Positions 14,016 to 25,509 are shown, numbered from the stretch's first letter. The stretch: 64,000 nucleotides of DNA from Undaria pinnatifida (GCA_012845835.1 JABAKD010000023.1:25113463-25177462); one strand, 5' to 3'. The notes: generated from the letters alone by a model not told the origin. Numbers and translations are program-made.

Positions 14016-14523
14016 TGTTACGGCAAGCCAACGTGGGAACATGAAAAATACGGTGGGCCGTAGTCTGATGATTACGACTCACCGGGCGCAGATGCAGTGG
14101 TGGGTAGCTCTGTGGGTGTGGGAAGGACGTTTCATCTAAAAAGCGGTTTCATCCGCCGGATCGTTACGCCGGACCCAGGTGGTAGCGCATGTTGCGTCCA
14201 CCTGACATCACCTGGTGTTCAGTCAACACCACCCCGTTGAAAAAGAAAAGGTGCGATCAAAAGTTAAAAGTTGAAAAGGCATATTAACTGTTCACCCGTG
14301 CATAAACGACTGCTCGCTTGTGCATCGACATCATCCATCAACTGTCATCTCACGTGCTTGCGAGACTCAACGGTTTAACTTCGCTCAAAGTCTGGAGTTT
14401 CGGATCAATCAGAGGAATCAAAGGTACTGCTGGATACTGAATACGAACTGCTCAAGGCAGCAGGTGAGTCATAACTAGTCCCGTGGAAATATAGTTGCGC
14501 AGGTCCGACTCGCTGCCGTAAGA
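14016..14523 (+). repeat. 3' LTR of gypsy element A
   Basis: Same LTR as 3099-3610. It starts TGTTACGG and ends GCCGTAAGA, and diverges from the other two copies right after GCCGTA. This marks the element's outer edge. Confidence 0.92.
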
Positions 14524-14559
14524 CTCAAACATGGTACTCATCGAATAATTATCATACCC

Positions 14560-15305
14560 CCTACTCGTCCTCCAACGGTAGGTTCAACAAAATCTGACGG
14601 TGATATTTCAAAAAGGTCTCAGCAAGGGAGTTCCTCGAAATACCCACGTGCTGTTTTTCCAGTGCTTCGAATTAAATATCAATTTTCTTGGCACGAAGTA
14701 ACTCTCAGATAAAATGGGAGCGCACGTCTACGCGCTTGCTTCGCGCAGAGCTAACAGGGTTCTTAGCCAGTGCTATGACCCCCTGATTGTTTTCACAATC
14801 TCGGAGCACAATCCACTCAGCTCCGGACAACTAAACGATGATACGACTGCGCCCGTAAACAGAGTCTCCTCCACTCCTTCACGCAGGGCTACATACTCTG
14901 CTTCTGCTGTAGGCAATGTAGTACAACTCTGCGTGCTACTTGCCCAACTGACGGCAGCACCTCCCAAGGTAATTGCCGTCCCCGACATCGAGCGCCTGTC
15001 GTTAGATTTGTCGACGTAGTCGGCATTGCTATATGCAGTCAGATCCAATCCCGAGGCCCTTACAAAAGTCAAACCCATACACCTTGTCCCGTGGAGGTAT
15101 GCCATGATATCCAGAACTTCTTTCCAGTGCTTATCGGTGGGGTTGTGAGAATGGCGCGCCACAGCAAGCACCGTGTTCGAGATGTCTGGCCGCGTCATGG
15201 CCGACAGCCACATGAGACTGCCCACAGCTTCACTCTACGGCCAATCTGCGTTTGGTTCGCCCTCCTCTCTTGAACCTAGTTCAACGCCAGGGGTCATGGG
15301 GTATG
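14560..15305 (-). pseudogene. pol: Ty1/copia RNase H remnant
   Basis: Minus-strand copia pol 3' end. The frame 15225-14773 has GSLMWLSAMTRPDISN, then YSNADYVDKSNDRRSMSG and TAEAEYVALREGVEE, the standard copia RNase H order. Shifted frames below 14773 continue with NPVSSARSKRVDVR-like and EKQHVG-like sequence to about 14570. There is a stop just upstream of GSLMW and at least one frameshift. No LTR is visible next to it. The family differs from copia E/F (different residues at most positions). Confidence 0.82.
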
Positions 15306-16884
15306 TCACAGGCAAAAAGCATGTTGTGTGTAATAGAGCATCGCTGTGCGTGGTGTTGCTCGTACGTACCTATATTGCTTGCACGACAGTACAAACCATG
15401 TCGATTTGCCCGAACTTGTATAATACCACCCTCGAGGCGCCGGGGACGCAGCTACTCGCAATGCTGCTGTTTGGCTTTTTCTGGGGCAGTAATCGTAATC
15501 ACTACTACCTCCCCCTCGTTTTGTCATGCGTCCTCCTGCCACATCCATATCCATGTATGTACGTGTACCTACCGAAATTCAATACGTAAATGAACTACTA
15601 TGATACCTATCGCAGTACCATGGGGATTTGTTTTACGGTAAATACTGTTTGTTTTGGGACAAAGTATGACGCCAATTTGGAAATAATATCTTACCAAGTT
15701 TTGTTTTATCGACCTCTCCATACGTCAAGATCCGAACAATAACTGTAGAGTACCGTTCAAAATATATAATTATGCGCGCTTCTCGCTTGTCTCGCTCAGT
15801 ATCCATCGGCGTTCATGTCGAGGTGCTGAACGGATTGACCGGCAACAACAACAGTCAGTAGCCAGCGCAATTCTTGCAACCACACAACAAAGCGTTCGAA
15901 ACACTACTACCTTGATAATCACACCTGCCTTTAGAAGTGCATCCAAGTTTCGTTTGTGAGGATACATATACATGAAATTAGTATGGGATATTTATTTCAC
16001 GGTCGAAAGATGGATCGTTGATCGTGGACCAATATATACGGAACGACTCTTTGGAGCGGCGACGAGAAAGACTGACAACACATTATTTCTCGTACAGCGA
16101 GTTTAAAAGCGACCACTCCGTTCGTTGTGTTTATTTTCTTTTTTTGCTATGCTCTGGCCTGTTTTGTTGTGGTCTCGTACCCGGTACGCTAGCATTTCAT
16201 TTGCGTCATACCTTGATTAATTACGATTGTTAGGTTTACTCTGTCTCACAGTCTGTGACCACATAATAATAAGTTGTATCTCTCTAGGATGAAGAATCAG
16301 CACGGTCACTAGGTGTAATGATGTCGTTGGGTAGGAAACGCCCCCCTCGAAGACAACGAAGGCTCGAACAAAGGTATTTAACCACGAAATCCGATGTCGA
16401 AGAGCAACGACACAGCAGTCGCACGACGATAAGCCAAACGCTTCGAGTTGTAACCACGAAAAAAGTGTGGTGGGGACGAAATAAAAAGCCAATTTGGAAA
16501 ATGATGCCAACTTGGAAAGAAACGTTTTCCCAAATGTGTTTTTCGTTCAATTGAAAGCTCTGCATCTGCCAAGATCCAGGAATAGCTCGGGCGTATACCG
16601 CCCAAAAAACAAAAATTTGCGCACTTCTCGCTTGTCTCGCTCAGCCCACGTACCCGATCTCGGCAAGGTGCGGAGCGGATACGGCAGGGCGGGGGGCGTT
16701 TGAGCCGCCCCCCGAAGACGGCGCTCAAACGAAGCTATTTGACCGAGAATTCCAGTTCCGAGAATCGCATACTGAGGCCGAGACGGAAAAAGTCCTGACC
16801 GAATCCCCGAAGAAAAAAATAACCATATATGTTATAAAAAATGAAAATACACTCCAGCTATGAGATCGAAGATTTCGTCGAAAC
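15306..16884. other. Non-coding, dispersed repeats
   Basis: No gene recognised. A repeat with a CTTCTCGCTTGTCTCGCTCA core occurs at about 15776 (partial), 16620-16800 and again at 19845-20025. The two longer copies share GGATACGGCAGGGCG-like and GAAGCTATTTGACCGAGAA-like blocks. It may be a degraded transposon or solo LTR. Confidence 0.6.
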
Positions 16885-17230
16885 TCATCTTTGCAAGCTG
16901 TGTGTGATACTCCGATCGCGCGCATTACGAGTTGTGTGTCCTCATTAAGGATATAGGTCGGCGACTCCCCTTACAACTACAGTTTAGCTATCAGGGTCAA
17001 CAGGATGACTTTAGTCAGTCTGTGCGCGGAAACTATAAAACCCGTTCCTGAGGGGGACAAAATCTTACAGCTGTGAAGGGAAGTGTATCCTTTTATCAAG
17101 TGAATCTTGCAAGTCGAATAACCGGTGAGGGGGGTGGGGCGGAGTTTTGAAGGACGTGGGGGCCTGGTTTTGATCAAAAGCGAGCGGGTTTGGAGGGGGG
17201 GGGAAGGGGGCAATTTGTGCATGTAAGCAA
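16885..17230. repeat. Dispersed repeat R2, copy 1
   Basis: Starts near TTTGCAAGCTGTGTGTGATA, with CTCCGATCGCGC, TGTGTCCTCATTAAGGATA and AAACCCGTT blocks. These match 45000-45215 over about 200 bp in the same order and strand. A short piece lies at 5838-5880. No coding potential seen. Confidence 0.7.
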
Positions 17231-17370
17231 TAAATCCTTTCGAGGGGATAAATCTGACGGTTTTGGCACCAGTATATTATTGGGGGCGGGGGGGGGGGTT
17301 GGGGCGGGGGAGGGGGGGGGGGGGGGGGTTAGGGCGGGGGGGGGGGGGGGGGGCGGGGGGGGCAGCTCAA
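17130..17370. repeat. Very G-rich block
   Basis: Runs of 5 to 18 consecutive G separated by one to a few bases, densest at 17281-17363. The plus strand could form stable G-quadruplexes. The long poly-Pro frames on the minus strand here are consequences of the G runs. Confidence 0.9.
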
Positions 17371-18060
17371 TATGTGCCTGGAAACTATACATTATTTTGA
17401 GGGGATAAACGTGACGGTTTTGGAAATATTACATCAGTTTATCATGTATATCCTAGGGTAAGTCGTACAAGCAGTGAGTCAAGAGAGGGTGGAGTGTTCC
17501 AGGGGGTGGGGTTGGGATGGGTTGTATGTTATACATATCTATTTACAAGGGCTTCGCATGGGCCCTGGCATTTGCCGGCGCACATGCTTCGGGTAGGGCA
17601 GGGCAGCACTTCGAACTGTTCGATTCAATGCTTGGTAAAGTAAAAAAGTCACCACACACAATCATAGTATACACGTACAGTATGTAAGGTAATGCCAAGA
17701 GTTCGATAGAGACTGATAATCATAACAATGTACTACTATTAATAGCTACCGTTTCTTAAATTAATCTGATTTCGAGCTTCATTCATCAGATTTCGACCGG
17801 ATAAATCCGAGCACACGCCGACTGACCCTTTAGTTTGGCGGCGAAACGTGTCGAGTGCGTTTCTTATGACATTTTTACTCAATCAAGCATCCGGGGCCAG
17901 TAAGGTGACTGACCATGTCCGTTGCGTGTTCTCTTCGTAGCCACTGAGAGACGCGCACTGAGCCAGCTTCTGAAATATATAATGCATAATACAATAGTAT
18001 CATCTTGATCCGACCTCCCAGATCGACTGTCTGTGAATTGTCTGATCGTGGAGAAACGTA
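17371..18060. other. Non-coding spacer
   Basis: No gene or clear repeat recognised apart from a short block near 17440-17560. That block resembles 45240-45570, downstream of R2 copy 2, so the R2 repeat may extend through the G-rich block. Confidence 0.4.
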
Positions 18061-18069
18061 GATGTCGTA

Positions 18070-19660
18070 GTATTTACGTGTACGGAAAGCACGTAATCGC
18101 TCACGCATTATTTGTTCGTGTATTTTGTAGGTTATCCGTCGTTCTTGTACGTTGTTGTTGGCGCGTGTCCTATTAATATCTTATCAAATATTATGTTTTC
18201 TATGCGTATTCACCCGACGAAGTTATACACATTCTTCATACCTACTCCTGCAGAAGTTACTTACGTAATAAGGTCGCGTAAAAGAACTGTTGTGAGCCTA
18301 TCTATAGCAGGTTGACGTGCAGACAAAGCACGCTCAAATTGATGAACACTTGAACAGCACCAAACACAAAAAAAATCTGAAAAGAGGAATTAGAGCGATC
18401 TACTACTGGTGTACTACGCGTTCTTCTGGACGTATCATGTTCGTCTTGCAGCCTTTCTTTCTAATCTTCTTGCATCGCATTCTTCACAACTATACTCGCA
18501 CTTTCCCGTGTTTTATTCGTTCAAGCCCTGCGGACATCAAGCAAAACAACCGCAACTTGTCTAGTTACTTGCATGATAGGTCGCGCGAAAAACCTTGGCC
18601 TATTGGGTCAAAGCCTACTAACTCTAACATCGCAATTGTTTACGCGGTCGCAATTCGGCTGGTCATTTCATCATGTGCGTTATCTAGGGATTTTTTATTT
18701 GTTTGTGAAGGGTGTCCGTTATATTTTTCTTCCTAAAAAAGGTGTATCCCCGTTTTCGTTGCCGGCCGCAGGGAACCTTTGGCAGATGTCGAAGTATGCA
18801 CGTTCGTCTACGAAAAGCACGTCATCGCTCACGCGTTATTTGTTTTTTTTCTTTTAGTAGGTTGTCCGTCGTTCTTGTACGTTGTTGTTGGCGCGTATCC
18901 TATCAATATCATATCAGATATTATTTTTTCATGTGCGTATTCACCCGACAAAGTTGTACATATTCTTCATAACTCCTCTTGCACAAGTTATTTGCGTGAT
19001 AAGGTCGCGCAAAATAACGGTTTTGAGCCTATCTGTCTCAGATTGACGTGCAGACCAAGCACGCTCAAAATGATGAACACTTCAACAGCACCAAACGCAA
19101 TAATATAAAAAAGTGAATTAGAGCGATCTACTACTACTGGTATAACACGCGTCTTTCTGAACGTATCATGTTCGTCTTGCAGCCTTTCCAATCTTCTCGC
19201 ATCGCATTCTTCACTACTCGCACTTTCCCGTGTTTTATTCGTTCAAGCCCTGCAGACATCAAGCAAAACAACCACAATTTTTTGGCTAGTTACTTGCGTA
19301 ATAGGTCGCGCAAAAAACCTTGGCCTATTGGGTCAAAGCCTACTAACTAAGGTCGCAATTATTTACGCGGTGGCAATTAGGCTGATCATTTGCGTCATGT
19401 ACGTTATCTAGGGTTTTTTTATTTGTTTGTGAAGGGTGTCCGTCTAATTTTGATTCCTAAACAAAGTTGTGTCCCCGCCTTCGTTGCCGGCCGTAGGGAA
19501 CATTTCGCAGATTTCGTAGTATGTACATTCGTCTACGAAAAGTACGTCATCGCTCGCGCGTTTTTTGCCTACTTCCTTTAGTAGGTTGTCCATCGTTGTT
19601 GTACGTTGTTGTTGGCGCGTATCCTATTGATATTTTATCAGATAAAAACGAAACAAACGC
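18070..19660. repeat. ~725-bp tandem repeat, three units
   Basis: GTAGGTTRTCCRTCG recurs at about 18127, 18857 and 19580, so the period is about 725 bp. Each unit carries GTACGTTGTTGTTGGCGCGT, an AT-rich stretch, CACCCGAC, a block that includes AGCCTTTC, then TTCAAGCCCTGC. The last unit is incomplete. Open frames inside differ between units, which argues against a gene. Confidence 0.85.
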
Positions 19661-20827
19661 TCCAGCCCTGCAGGTCTACGTCCGAAGGGAAACAAGCGCT
19701 CGAGAGTATGCCACCGCAAAACTCCAAACATTAGCAAGTACCGTTTGGAAATGATGCCAGTTTTGTGAATCGTCCAGGCGCTGCAGACATTAAGATACAA
19801 CCAAAATCTCCGAAATTCCTCCTCGACTAGCGGTATTGTTGCAACTTTTCGCTTGTCTCGCTCGGCATCCGTCCGCGTTCACATCGATGTGCGGAACGGA
19901 CACGGCAGGGCGACGGGCGTTGAAGCCGGCCCCCGAAGCCGGCGCTTGAACGAAGCTATTCGACCGAGAAGTCCAGTTCTCCGCGAATCGCATACTTAGG
20001 CCGAGACAAAAAAAAAACTGACCAAGTCCCTGAAACCAAAGAATGATTTTATATATAGTCTATATATGTATGATACTATTTAATTAGCGGTTGTTTTTAC
20101 GCCTGGTCCGACCTTGCTGCTATGGAACTCCCGAGGAAACGACTAGTAAGATATGAGAGTCACAAGGCACGCCAGGTAAGAAAAACACCCGTTGTTGTGC
20201 AGGTTGTTGTATGATACCGGGTACCTCGTAGCTTGTACTTCGCGCCCGGGAGGCCAAATTTTGCAGGGGGCGCCTTCTATTAAATGACTAGCATTTAAAG
20301 GACTTATTTTCGCACAGGTCGTACAGTACGAAAGTGGGTGTGGAGCTGAAGAATGCATTCGGACGTTCATGCCGGAAATTGCCGGGGGGTCAGCACCATA
20401 AAATGCTGCGGCTCTGCGGTTCTGTCGCGCGGGTACGTGGCAGTTAACAGCCTTGTCAAATATCTTTCATCTGTGGACCCACAAGATGAACCCGTTTACA
20501 GCAACATTGGTCGCTATCAACACTTTAGATACTTCAGTACGAACCATGAATTGTGGTCATGAACTACACGCACTTAGGGTTAGGGTTCCTAATCCTAACC
20601 CTAGGGATATGTACCGGTACGACGACTCGACTCGCGGAAAGTGCTTTGTTATTATAACTCGTACTCTCCAATACGCCTCTCGTTGTTGTCGTTTAGGTCG
20701 AAAACGAGAAAGGACGAGAAGCGGAAACATAGCGATCTAATACAGAAAATACCACACGGCGCAGCCTGGCGCTGCTGACTTTTCTACCGGAGCTACTTCG
20801 AAAAAAGTTTAAAATACGTCAGCTAGC
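19661..20827. other. Non-coding, includes a repeat copy
   Basis: Contains the second long copy of the CTTGTCTCGCTC repeat (19845-20025) and the telomere-like motif at 20577. No supported gene. It ends at the LTR of element C. Confidence 0.5.
20577..20606. repeat. Telomere-like inverted motif
   Basis: TTAGGGTTAGGG is followed after a few bases by CCTAACCCTAGGG-like sequence, making a short head-to-head arrangement. It is too short to be a real telomere tract. Confidence 0.6.
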
Positions 20828-21095
20828 TGTTAAGATACGGCCTCGAAAGGCCTGTAGGTATCCGAATTTGAGATCATTTGGATGGGTTTCGTATGATAAG
20901 GTTGGGGGTTTATATTCGGGGAAGTTAGGAATTAGATCGGAGGCACGCGCCTCCGATCTCAGAAGCTATCCCGGGCTCTGGTGGAAACGAATAAAGCTAC
21001 ATCTCTACGAAGGAACGAAAGTGAGTACTCTCCGAGGACCTGCTCAATTGGCAGACCTGCAGGGGGCACTCTGTGTCCCCACCTTTAATTTCACA
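20828..21095 (+). repeat. 5' LTR of element C
   Basis: 268 bp, starts TGTTAAGATACGG and ends ATTTCACA. Two further copies occur in reverse orientation at 30180-30448 and 43281-43548. It holds a GATCGGAGGC/GCCTCCGATC inverted repeat with a 4-nt loop (about 20936-20959) and GGCCT/AGGCC near its start. Confidence 0.9.
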
Positions 21096-21115
21096 TGTGG
21101 CGTCGTCGAGCTTGA
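21096..21115 (+). other. Primer-binding site of element C
   Basis: TGTGGCGTCGTCGAGC follows the LTR. Element D has the same with one difference. TGGCGTCG (from 21098) would pair with a tRNA ending in CGACGCCA. The tRNA is not identified. Confidence 0.55.
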
Positions 21116-24100
21116 TATGCTATTGTGGCAGCGTTCTTCCGTCTCTCCGATTTTTTTTTCGTAGCGATTTTGCTTTTGCTTTCCATCGAGCCCACAACCC
21201 CTGTTCCTTCTCGGGTGGCTTCTCAATGGAGGGAGCGCCCTTCCTCCTACAACGGCGACCACAACAGCAGTGAGATGGCAGGGGCCCCTCCTGTTGGTCG
21301 CCGCGCACGTACCACACGGACGACACCTTCCAAGTACGTGCGGACGACACTGCTCTGCGGAGCACACTCCTCGTCTCGAATTTTGGTCCCTCCTGTTGGT
21401 TGCTGGGCACGCACCACACAGAGGACACTTTCCGAGTACGGCGGACGACACTGCTCTTCGGAGCACACCCCGTCCCGGCCTTTGGCCATCAGTTCACCGC
21501 CAGCTGGTCATAGACCACTCCGCAGTGGAACTGCCCGAGCCCCACCCATCAGACTTGTTTGCTCCGCGCTCTGCCAGCATGTTGCACAGCACATATCCGC
21601 GAGTTGCCAGCACAAGCCCCAAGATCGGCCATCGACTCGTACTTTTTTTTTCGCGCTTTGGGGCTCGGAGGCATATGCACGACATGCCACGGACAAGCAT
21701 ACTGGAATCAACCCTTCGAATGACATTCGAAGGGGACTTCGCTCGCTGAGAGAGCCCATCGCCCAGCACATCCTTGCTGTCGGTGCCAGACCGTCCTTCG
21801 CGGGACCCCCTTGGACTACGGGCACCGTGCTCTAGGAGCTCATGTCGGGGCTCCTTCCTTGTGATCTACCTGGGAAGAAACAGGCGGTGCTCGTGGAATG
21901 TTTGGGCTTTTTCGTTTGGCGAATTTTCCAGTACACGCGTTCGTATGGGTTTCAGTACATACGTCGATCATTCTTGTGCGTCGAACAAGCAGCTGCCCCT
22001 TTCTGCCGAAATTAGTACAAGCTACGAATTTGGCACCTCGGACCCCTCTCCGATCTTTCTCGATCAACAGCGTTCCACTACTGCTGTCCGTCGCGTAGCT
22101 TCAACCACCATCATTTTTGCAGAGGTGCCAACTACAGTGCAGCACAATGGGCTCGCTGTCAATGCCTGCCATATACCGCCGGATTCTCTGCTGTAGAAGT
22201 CACTGTACAGCAGCCAAGCCGCCTACTTTGCTCCTGCTCATACACCACATATCGACCCTTCACTGCCCCAGCGTCCACAGTTACAGCACCGCAGCTCTGA
22301 CACCCCCCACTGCTGTGCGAGTGCTCCTTGCAAGTTCGATTCGAGAGGTTTTTTTTTTCGTCCTGGCCCCTCCGTGACTAGAACTTGAACCTAGTGAACG
22401 CTGAAACTCTGTGCTGGCTTTTTGGGCAAGGCTGTTGGTGTGTGCGATGCCCTATATTCTCCCATTCATGGGTACGCGGGGACTATAATACCACTTTCTG
22501 TGTATGCACAGCTGTGACCGTGCGGCACTCCGCACTGCTGTCAACGTAACTGTCCCTTTATCGGTGGGAGTGGGTACGTTTTTTTTTTTCAGCTGTCCGG
22601 GCGTTAGGCCGTCTTCCTGCCGTACATGTGCTGCCCTTCACGATATTGCTAGGGTCTACGCTGGAATTTTTTTTTTCTTCTTCTGCACATGTTCGGACAG
22701 CTACTGCCCGTTACAGAGCGCTTACTACACAGTTCGCGGAGATACTGCGCTTCACAGTTTTTACTAGTGCAGTGGAGAACAGCCCGTTTAATGCGGTACC
22801 TTTGGGGGCAAAGCCTTTCTATTGACTGTGGGCGTGCACATTTTTTACAGCTGGTGTTGGTACTACACTACCCATCTTGGTGCGGTTGAAATTACCGTTA
22901 CCTGTGAACACAGCAGTGATACTGCAGCAATCAGCACTACTGTAGGCGCGACCGTCCCCCTTCAGTGCGGTCGGGGGAAACTACTTTGTTTGGGGGCCGT
23001 TTTTTTTTATATACGGTTGGTGCGCGAACGTATACTGTCCTACCCCCCACTACACTACTGTGGGGAGATGCTGCCCATTTTTATACGGTTGGCTGCGCGA
23101 TCCTTCACTGTGCTCCCCCCTACACTACACCTAGGGTAAATGCTGCCCGTTTTGGTGCGACGAGTGTCAGCGTGTTGGGTGACCTTTCACTGTGCTCCCC
23201 CCTACACTACACCTAGGAAATGCTGCCCGTTTTGGTGCGATGAGTGTCAGCGTGTTGGGCGATCTTACACTGTGCTTCCACCCTACACTACACCTAGGTA
23301 AATGCTGCCTGTTTTGGTGCGACGAGTGTCAGCGTGTTGGGTGACCTTTCACTGTGCTCCCCCCCTACACTACACCTAGGGTAAATGCTGCCCGTTTTGG
23401 TGCGATGAGTGTCAGCGTGTTGGGTGACTTACACTGTGCTCCCCCCTACACTACACCTAGGGTAAATGCTGCCCGTTTTGGTGCGATGAGTGTCAGCGTG
23501 TTGGGCGATTTACACTGTGCTCCCCCCCTACACTACACCTAGGTAAATGCTGCCTGTTTTGGTGCGACGAGTGTCAGCGTGTTGGGCGACTTTCACTGTG
23601 CTCCCCCCTACACTACACCTAGGGTAAATGCTGCCCGTTTTGGTGCGATGAGTGTCAGCGTGTTGGGTGACCTTTCACTGTGCTCCCCCCTACACTACAC
23701 CTAGGGTAAATGCTGCCCGTTTTGGTGCGATGAGTGTCAGCGTGTTGGGCGATCTTACACTGTGCTTCCCCACCCCTACACTACACCTAGGTTAAATGCT
23801 GCCTGTTTTGGTGCGACGAGTGTCAGCGTGTTGGGTGACCTTTCACTGTGCTCCACCCCTACACTACACCATGCTGCCTGTTTTGGTGCGATGAGCGTCG
23901 GCGTGTTGGGCAACTTTTTTGATAACCCCTACACTACACCTAGGGTAAATGCTGCCTGTTTTGGTCCGATGAGCGTGGGCGTTTTGGGCGACGCTTTCCT
24001 GTGCTACCTCCCCCCGCCTAGGTCGAATGATGCCTGTTTAAGTGCGATGGCTGCAGACGTACCCTTACTGTGTGCACCCCCTGCACTGCGGTTAGGGTCA

Positions 24101-24418
24101 GTGCTGCCCAGTTTTGGCTCCTTGTACTGCGGTTCGTGCGGGCGTTACCCATATACCCTACGGTCAGACTGGGCGCTGCTCTTACGTTGAGGTTGTGATG
24201 ATGGTACCTTGTTACTGTTGTACTCCTCTTATACGGCTAGTTGACGTGGCTGCTACCATCACTGAGGCTGGACGGAGTCAAGGCCCATATTGTTGCTGTT
24301 TGCTGAAACACAGATATACCGCTACTTGGAGCAGGAACACCACAACAGTTTATCTGTCTCCATAGCTTCTTCACGCGTCGTTCCTACCCCCCCCCCCCCT
24401 TCACTACACCTAGGCACC
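21116..24418 (+). other. Leader of element C
   Basis: Long untranslated leader. 21280-21480 has two to three ~96-bp repeats (GCGGACGACACTGCTC-type). 22990-23100 has two copies of a ~75-bp unit with TATACGGTTGG. 23100-24000 holds the 81-bp array. The open frame 21125-21835 (236 codons) is not conserved in frame in D, where the same DNA is read differently because of indels. I therefore do not call it a gene. A C run and ACCTAGGCACC precede the gag ATG. Confidence 0.7.
23125..24000. repeat. ~81-bp tandem array in element C leader
   Basis: About eleven units, with TGCTGCCYGTTTTGGT starting at 23141, 23221, 23303, 23386, 23467, 23548, 23629, 23711, 23797, 23872 and 23950, a spacing of 75-86 bp. 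Each unit ends CTACACTACACCTAGG. The same family, in reverse, fills 40040-40590 of element D. Confidence 0.95.
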
Positions 24419-25009
24419 ATGTCCACCACTGACGATGGGGGCTACTCGGGGCTGGCTGAGGTCTTCCACGCACCCCAACCTGGATGCTCACGAGACAGGG
24501 AGAGCTCGCTCGAGATGCCGCGACTCGAGACGGGGGGAAACCGGTGGCGGGTTCCGGTGACGAGACAGAAGACGGAGCACCATACCTCCACCCGTTCCCA
24601 CCAACCAAGCGGGTCGATTCGCTGGTTCGCGCTGAAGAAGACAGACCAACCCCCACGGACTCGAGGGCGTCTCGACGCCAGCTCTCGGCAGCCCCGGGGG
24701 AGCGCCACCAGCTGCCCCCCCCGCGCTCGACAGGGCACCACCGCCGCCACCTGGGCTCTCCGCGCTCGACAGAGCGCCATCCCCAGAGCTCCCGGGACCG
24801 GGGCGCCCATGCCACCCCCTTGGACTTGGCATACGCGGCGGCGCGGGCCCAGCGGGCGCTCGACGACGCCAACCAGACAATAGCACGCCGACGTCGGTTT
24901 GACGAAGATACAGGCGGAGACCGCTGCGCGGGAGTCGTCCCTGGTTGCGAAGAGGGCGCAACAAGCCCTCGCTCAATCAGTTGCGTCGGCTGCGGCGGGA
25001 GCTACGCGG
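24419..25009 (+). pseudogene. gag: gag start of element C (partial)
   Basis: ATG at 24419 opens a frame beginning MSTTDDGGYSGLAEVFHAPQ. This is conserved at the equivalent place in D (ATG at 39586 minus, MSTSEEAGYSGQAEVFHAPQ), which supports the start. The open frame runs to 24883. Downstream, the coiled-coil-like ARAQRALDDANQTIARRRRF segment lies in another frame, so a frameshift is likely. Gag coats the genomic RNA in the virus-like particle. The gene is cut by the gap. Confidence 0.6.
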
Positions 25010-25509
25010 NNNNNNNNNNNNNNNNNNNNNNNNNNNNNNNNNNNNNNNNNNNNNNNNNNNNNNNNNNNNNNNNNNNNNNNNNNNNNNNNNNNNNNNNNNN
25101 NNNNNNNNNNNNNNNNNNNNNNNNNNNNNNNNNNNNNNNNNNNNNNNNNNNNNNNNNNNNNNNNNNNNNNNNNNNNNNNNNNNNNNNNNNNNNNNNNNNN
25201 NNNNNNNNNNNNNNNNNNNNNNNNNNNNNNNNNNNNNNNNNNNNNNNNNNNNNNNNNNNNNNNNNNNNNNNNNNNNNNNNNNNNNNNNNNNNNNNNNNNN
25301 NNNNNNNNNNNNNNNNNNNNNNNNNNNNNNNNNNNNNNNNNNNNNNNNNNNNNNNNNNNNNNNNNNNNNNNNNNNNNNNNNNNNNNNNNNNNNNNNNNNN
25401 NNNNNNNNNNNNNNNNNNNNNNNNNNNNNNNNNNNNNNNNNNNNNNNNNNNNNNNNNNNNNNNNNNNNNNNNNNNNNNNNNNNNNNNNNNNNNNNNNNNN
25501 NNNNNNNNN
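25010..25509. other. Assembly gap of 500 N
   Basis: Exactly 500 undetermined bases. The round size suggests a placeholder. It lies inside the gag of element C, whose near-identical family member D lies 14 kb away, a typical place for an assembly break. Confidence 0.99.

Larger units (their letters stand above)
3099..14523 (+). mobile_element. Ty3/gypsy element A, mosaic and decayed
   Basis: Full-span LTR element with 5' LTR 3099-3610, primer-binding site, leader, pro/pol and 3' LTR 14016-14523. The LTRs start TGTTACGGC and end GCCGTATCA or GCCGTAAGA, imperfect inverted termini. Compared with copy B, the leader is shared to about 6963 and the element resumes at about 9566 inside the end of gag. 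The part matching B 51291-54868 (rest of leader, nearly all gag) is missing, and an antisense gypsy fragment sits there instead. No target-site duplication is visible: the left flank reads TGGTA and the right CTCAA. It is non-autonomous, with premature stops at 10875 and 11112 and a frameshift near 13700. Confidence 0.88.
20828..25009 (+). mobile_element. Chromovirus-family element C, 5' part
   Basis: 5' LTR, primer site, 3.3-kb repeat-bearing leader and gag start, ending at the assembly gap. It is the inverted counterpart of the 5' part of element D (43548 down to about 39050): the same LTR, leader repeats and gag follow in the same order. The rest is missing, either inside the gap or truncated. 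Confidence 0.87.

Noticed and set aside
17174-17408. Poly-Pro or poly-Gly frames
   Set aside because: Direct consequence of the G runs.
21125-21835. 236-codon frame as a novel gene in the element leader
   Set aside because: The matching DNA in element D is read in other frames because of indels, and the frame includes repeated segments.
23125-24000. CRISPR-like array
   Set aside because: Units repeat along their full ~81 bp with no unique spacers, and the setting is a retrotransposon leader in eukaryotic DNA.
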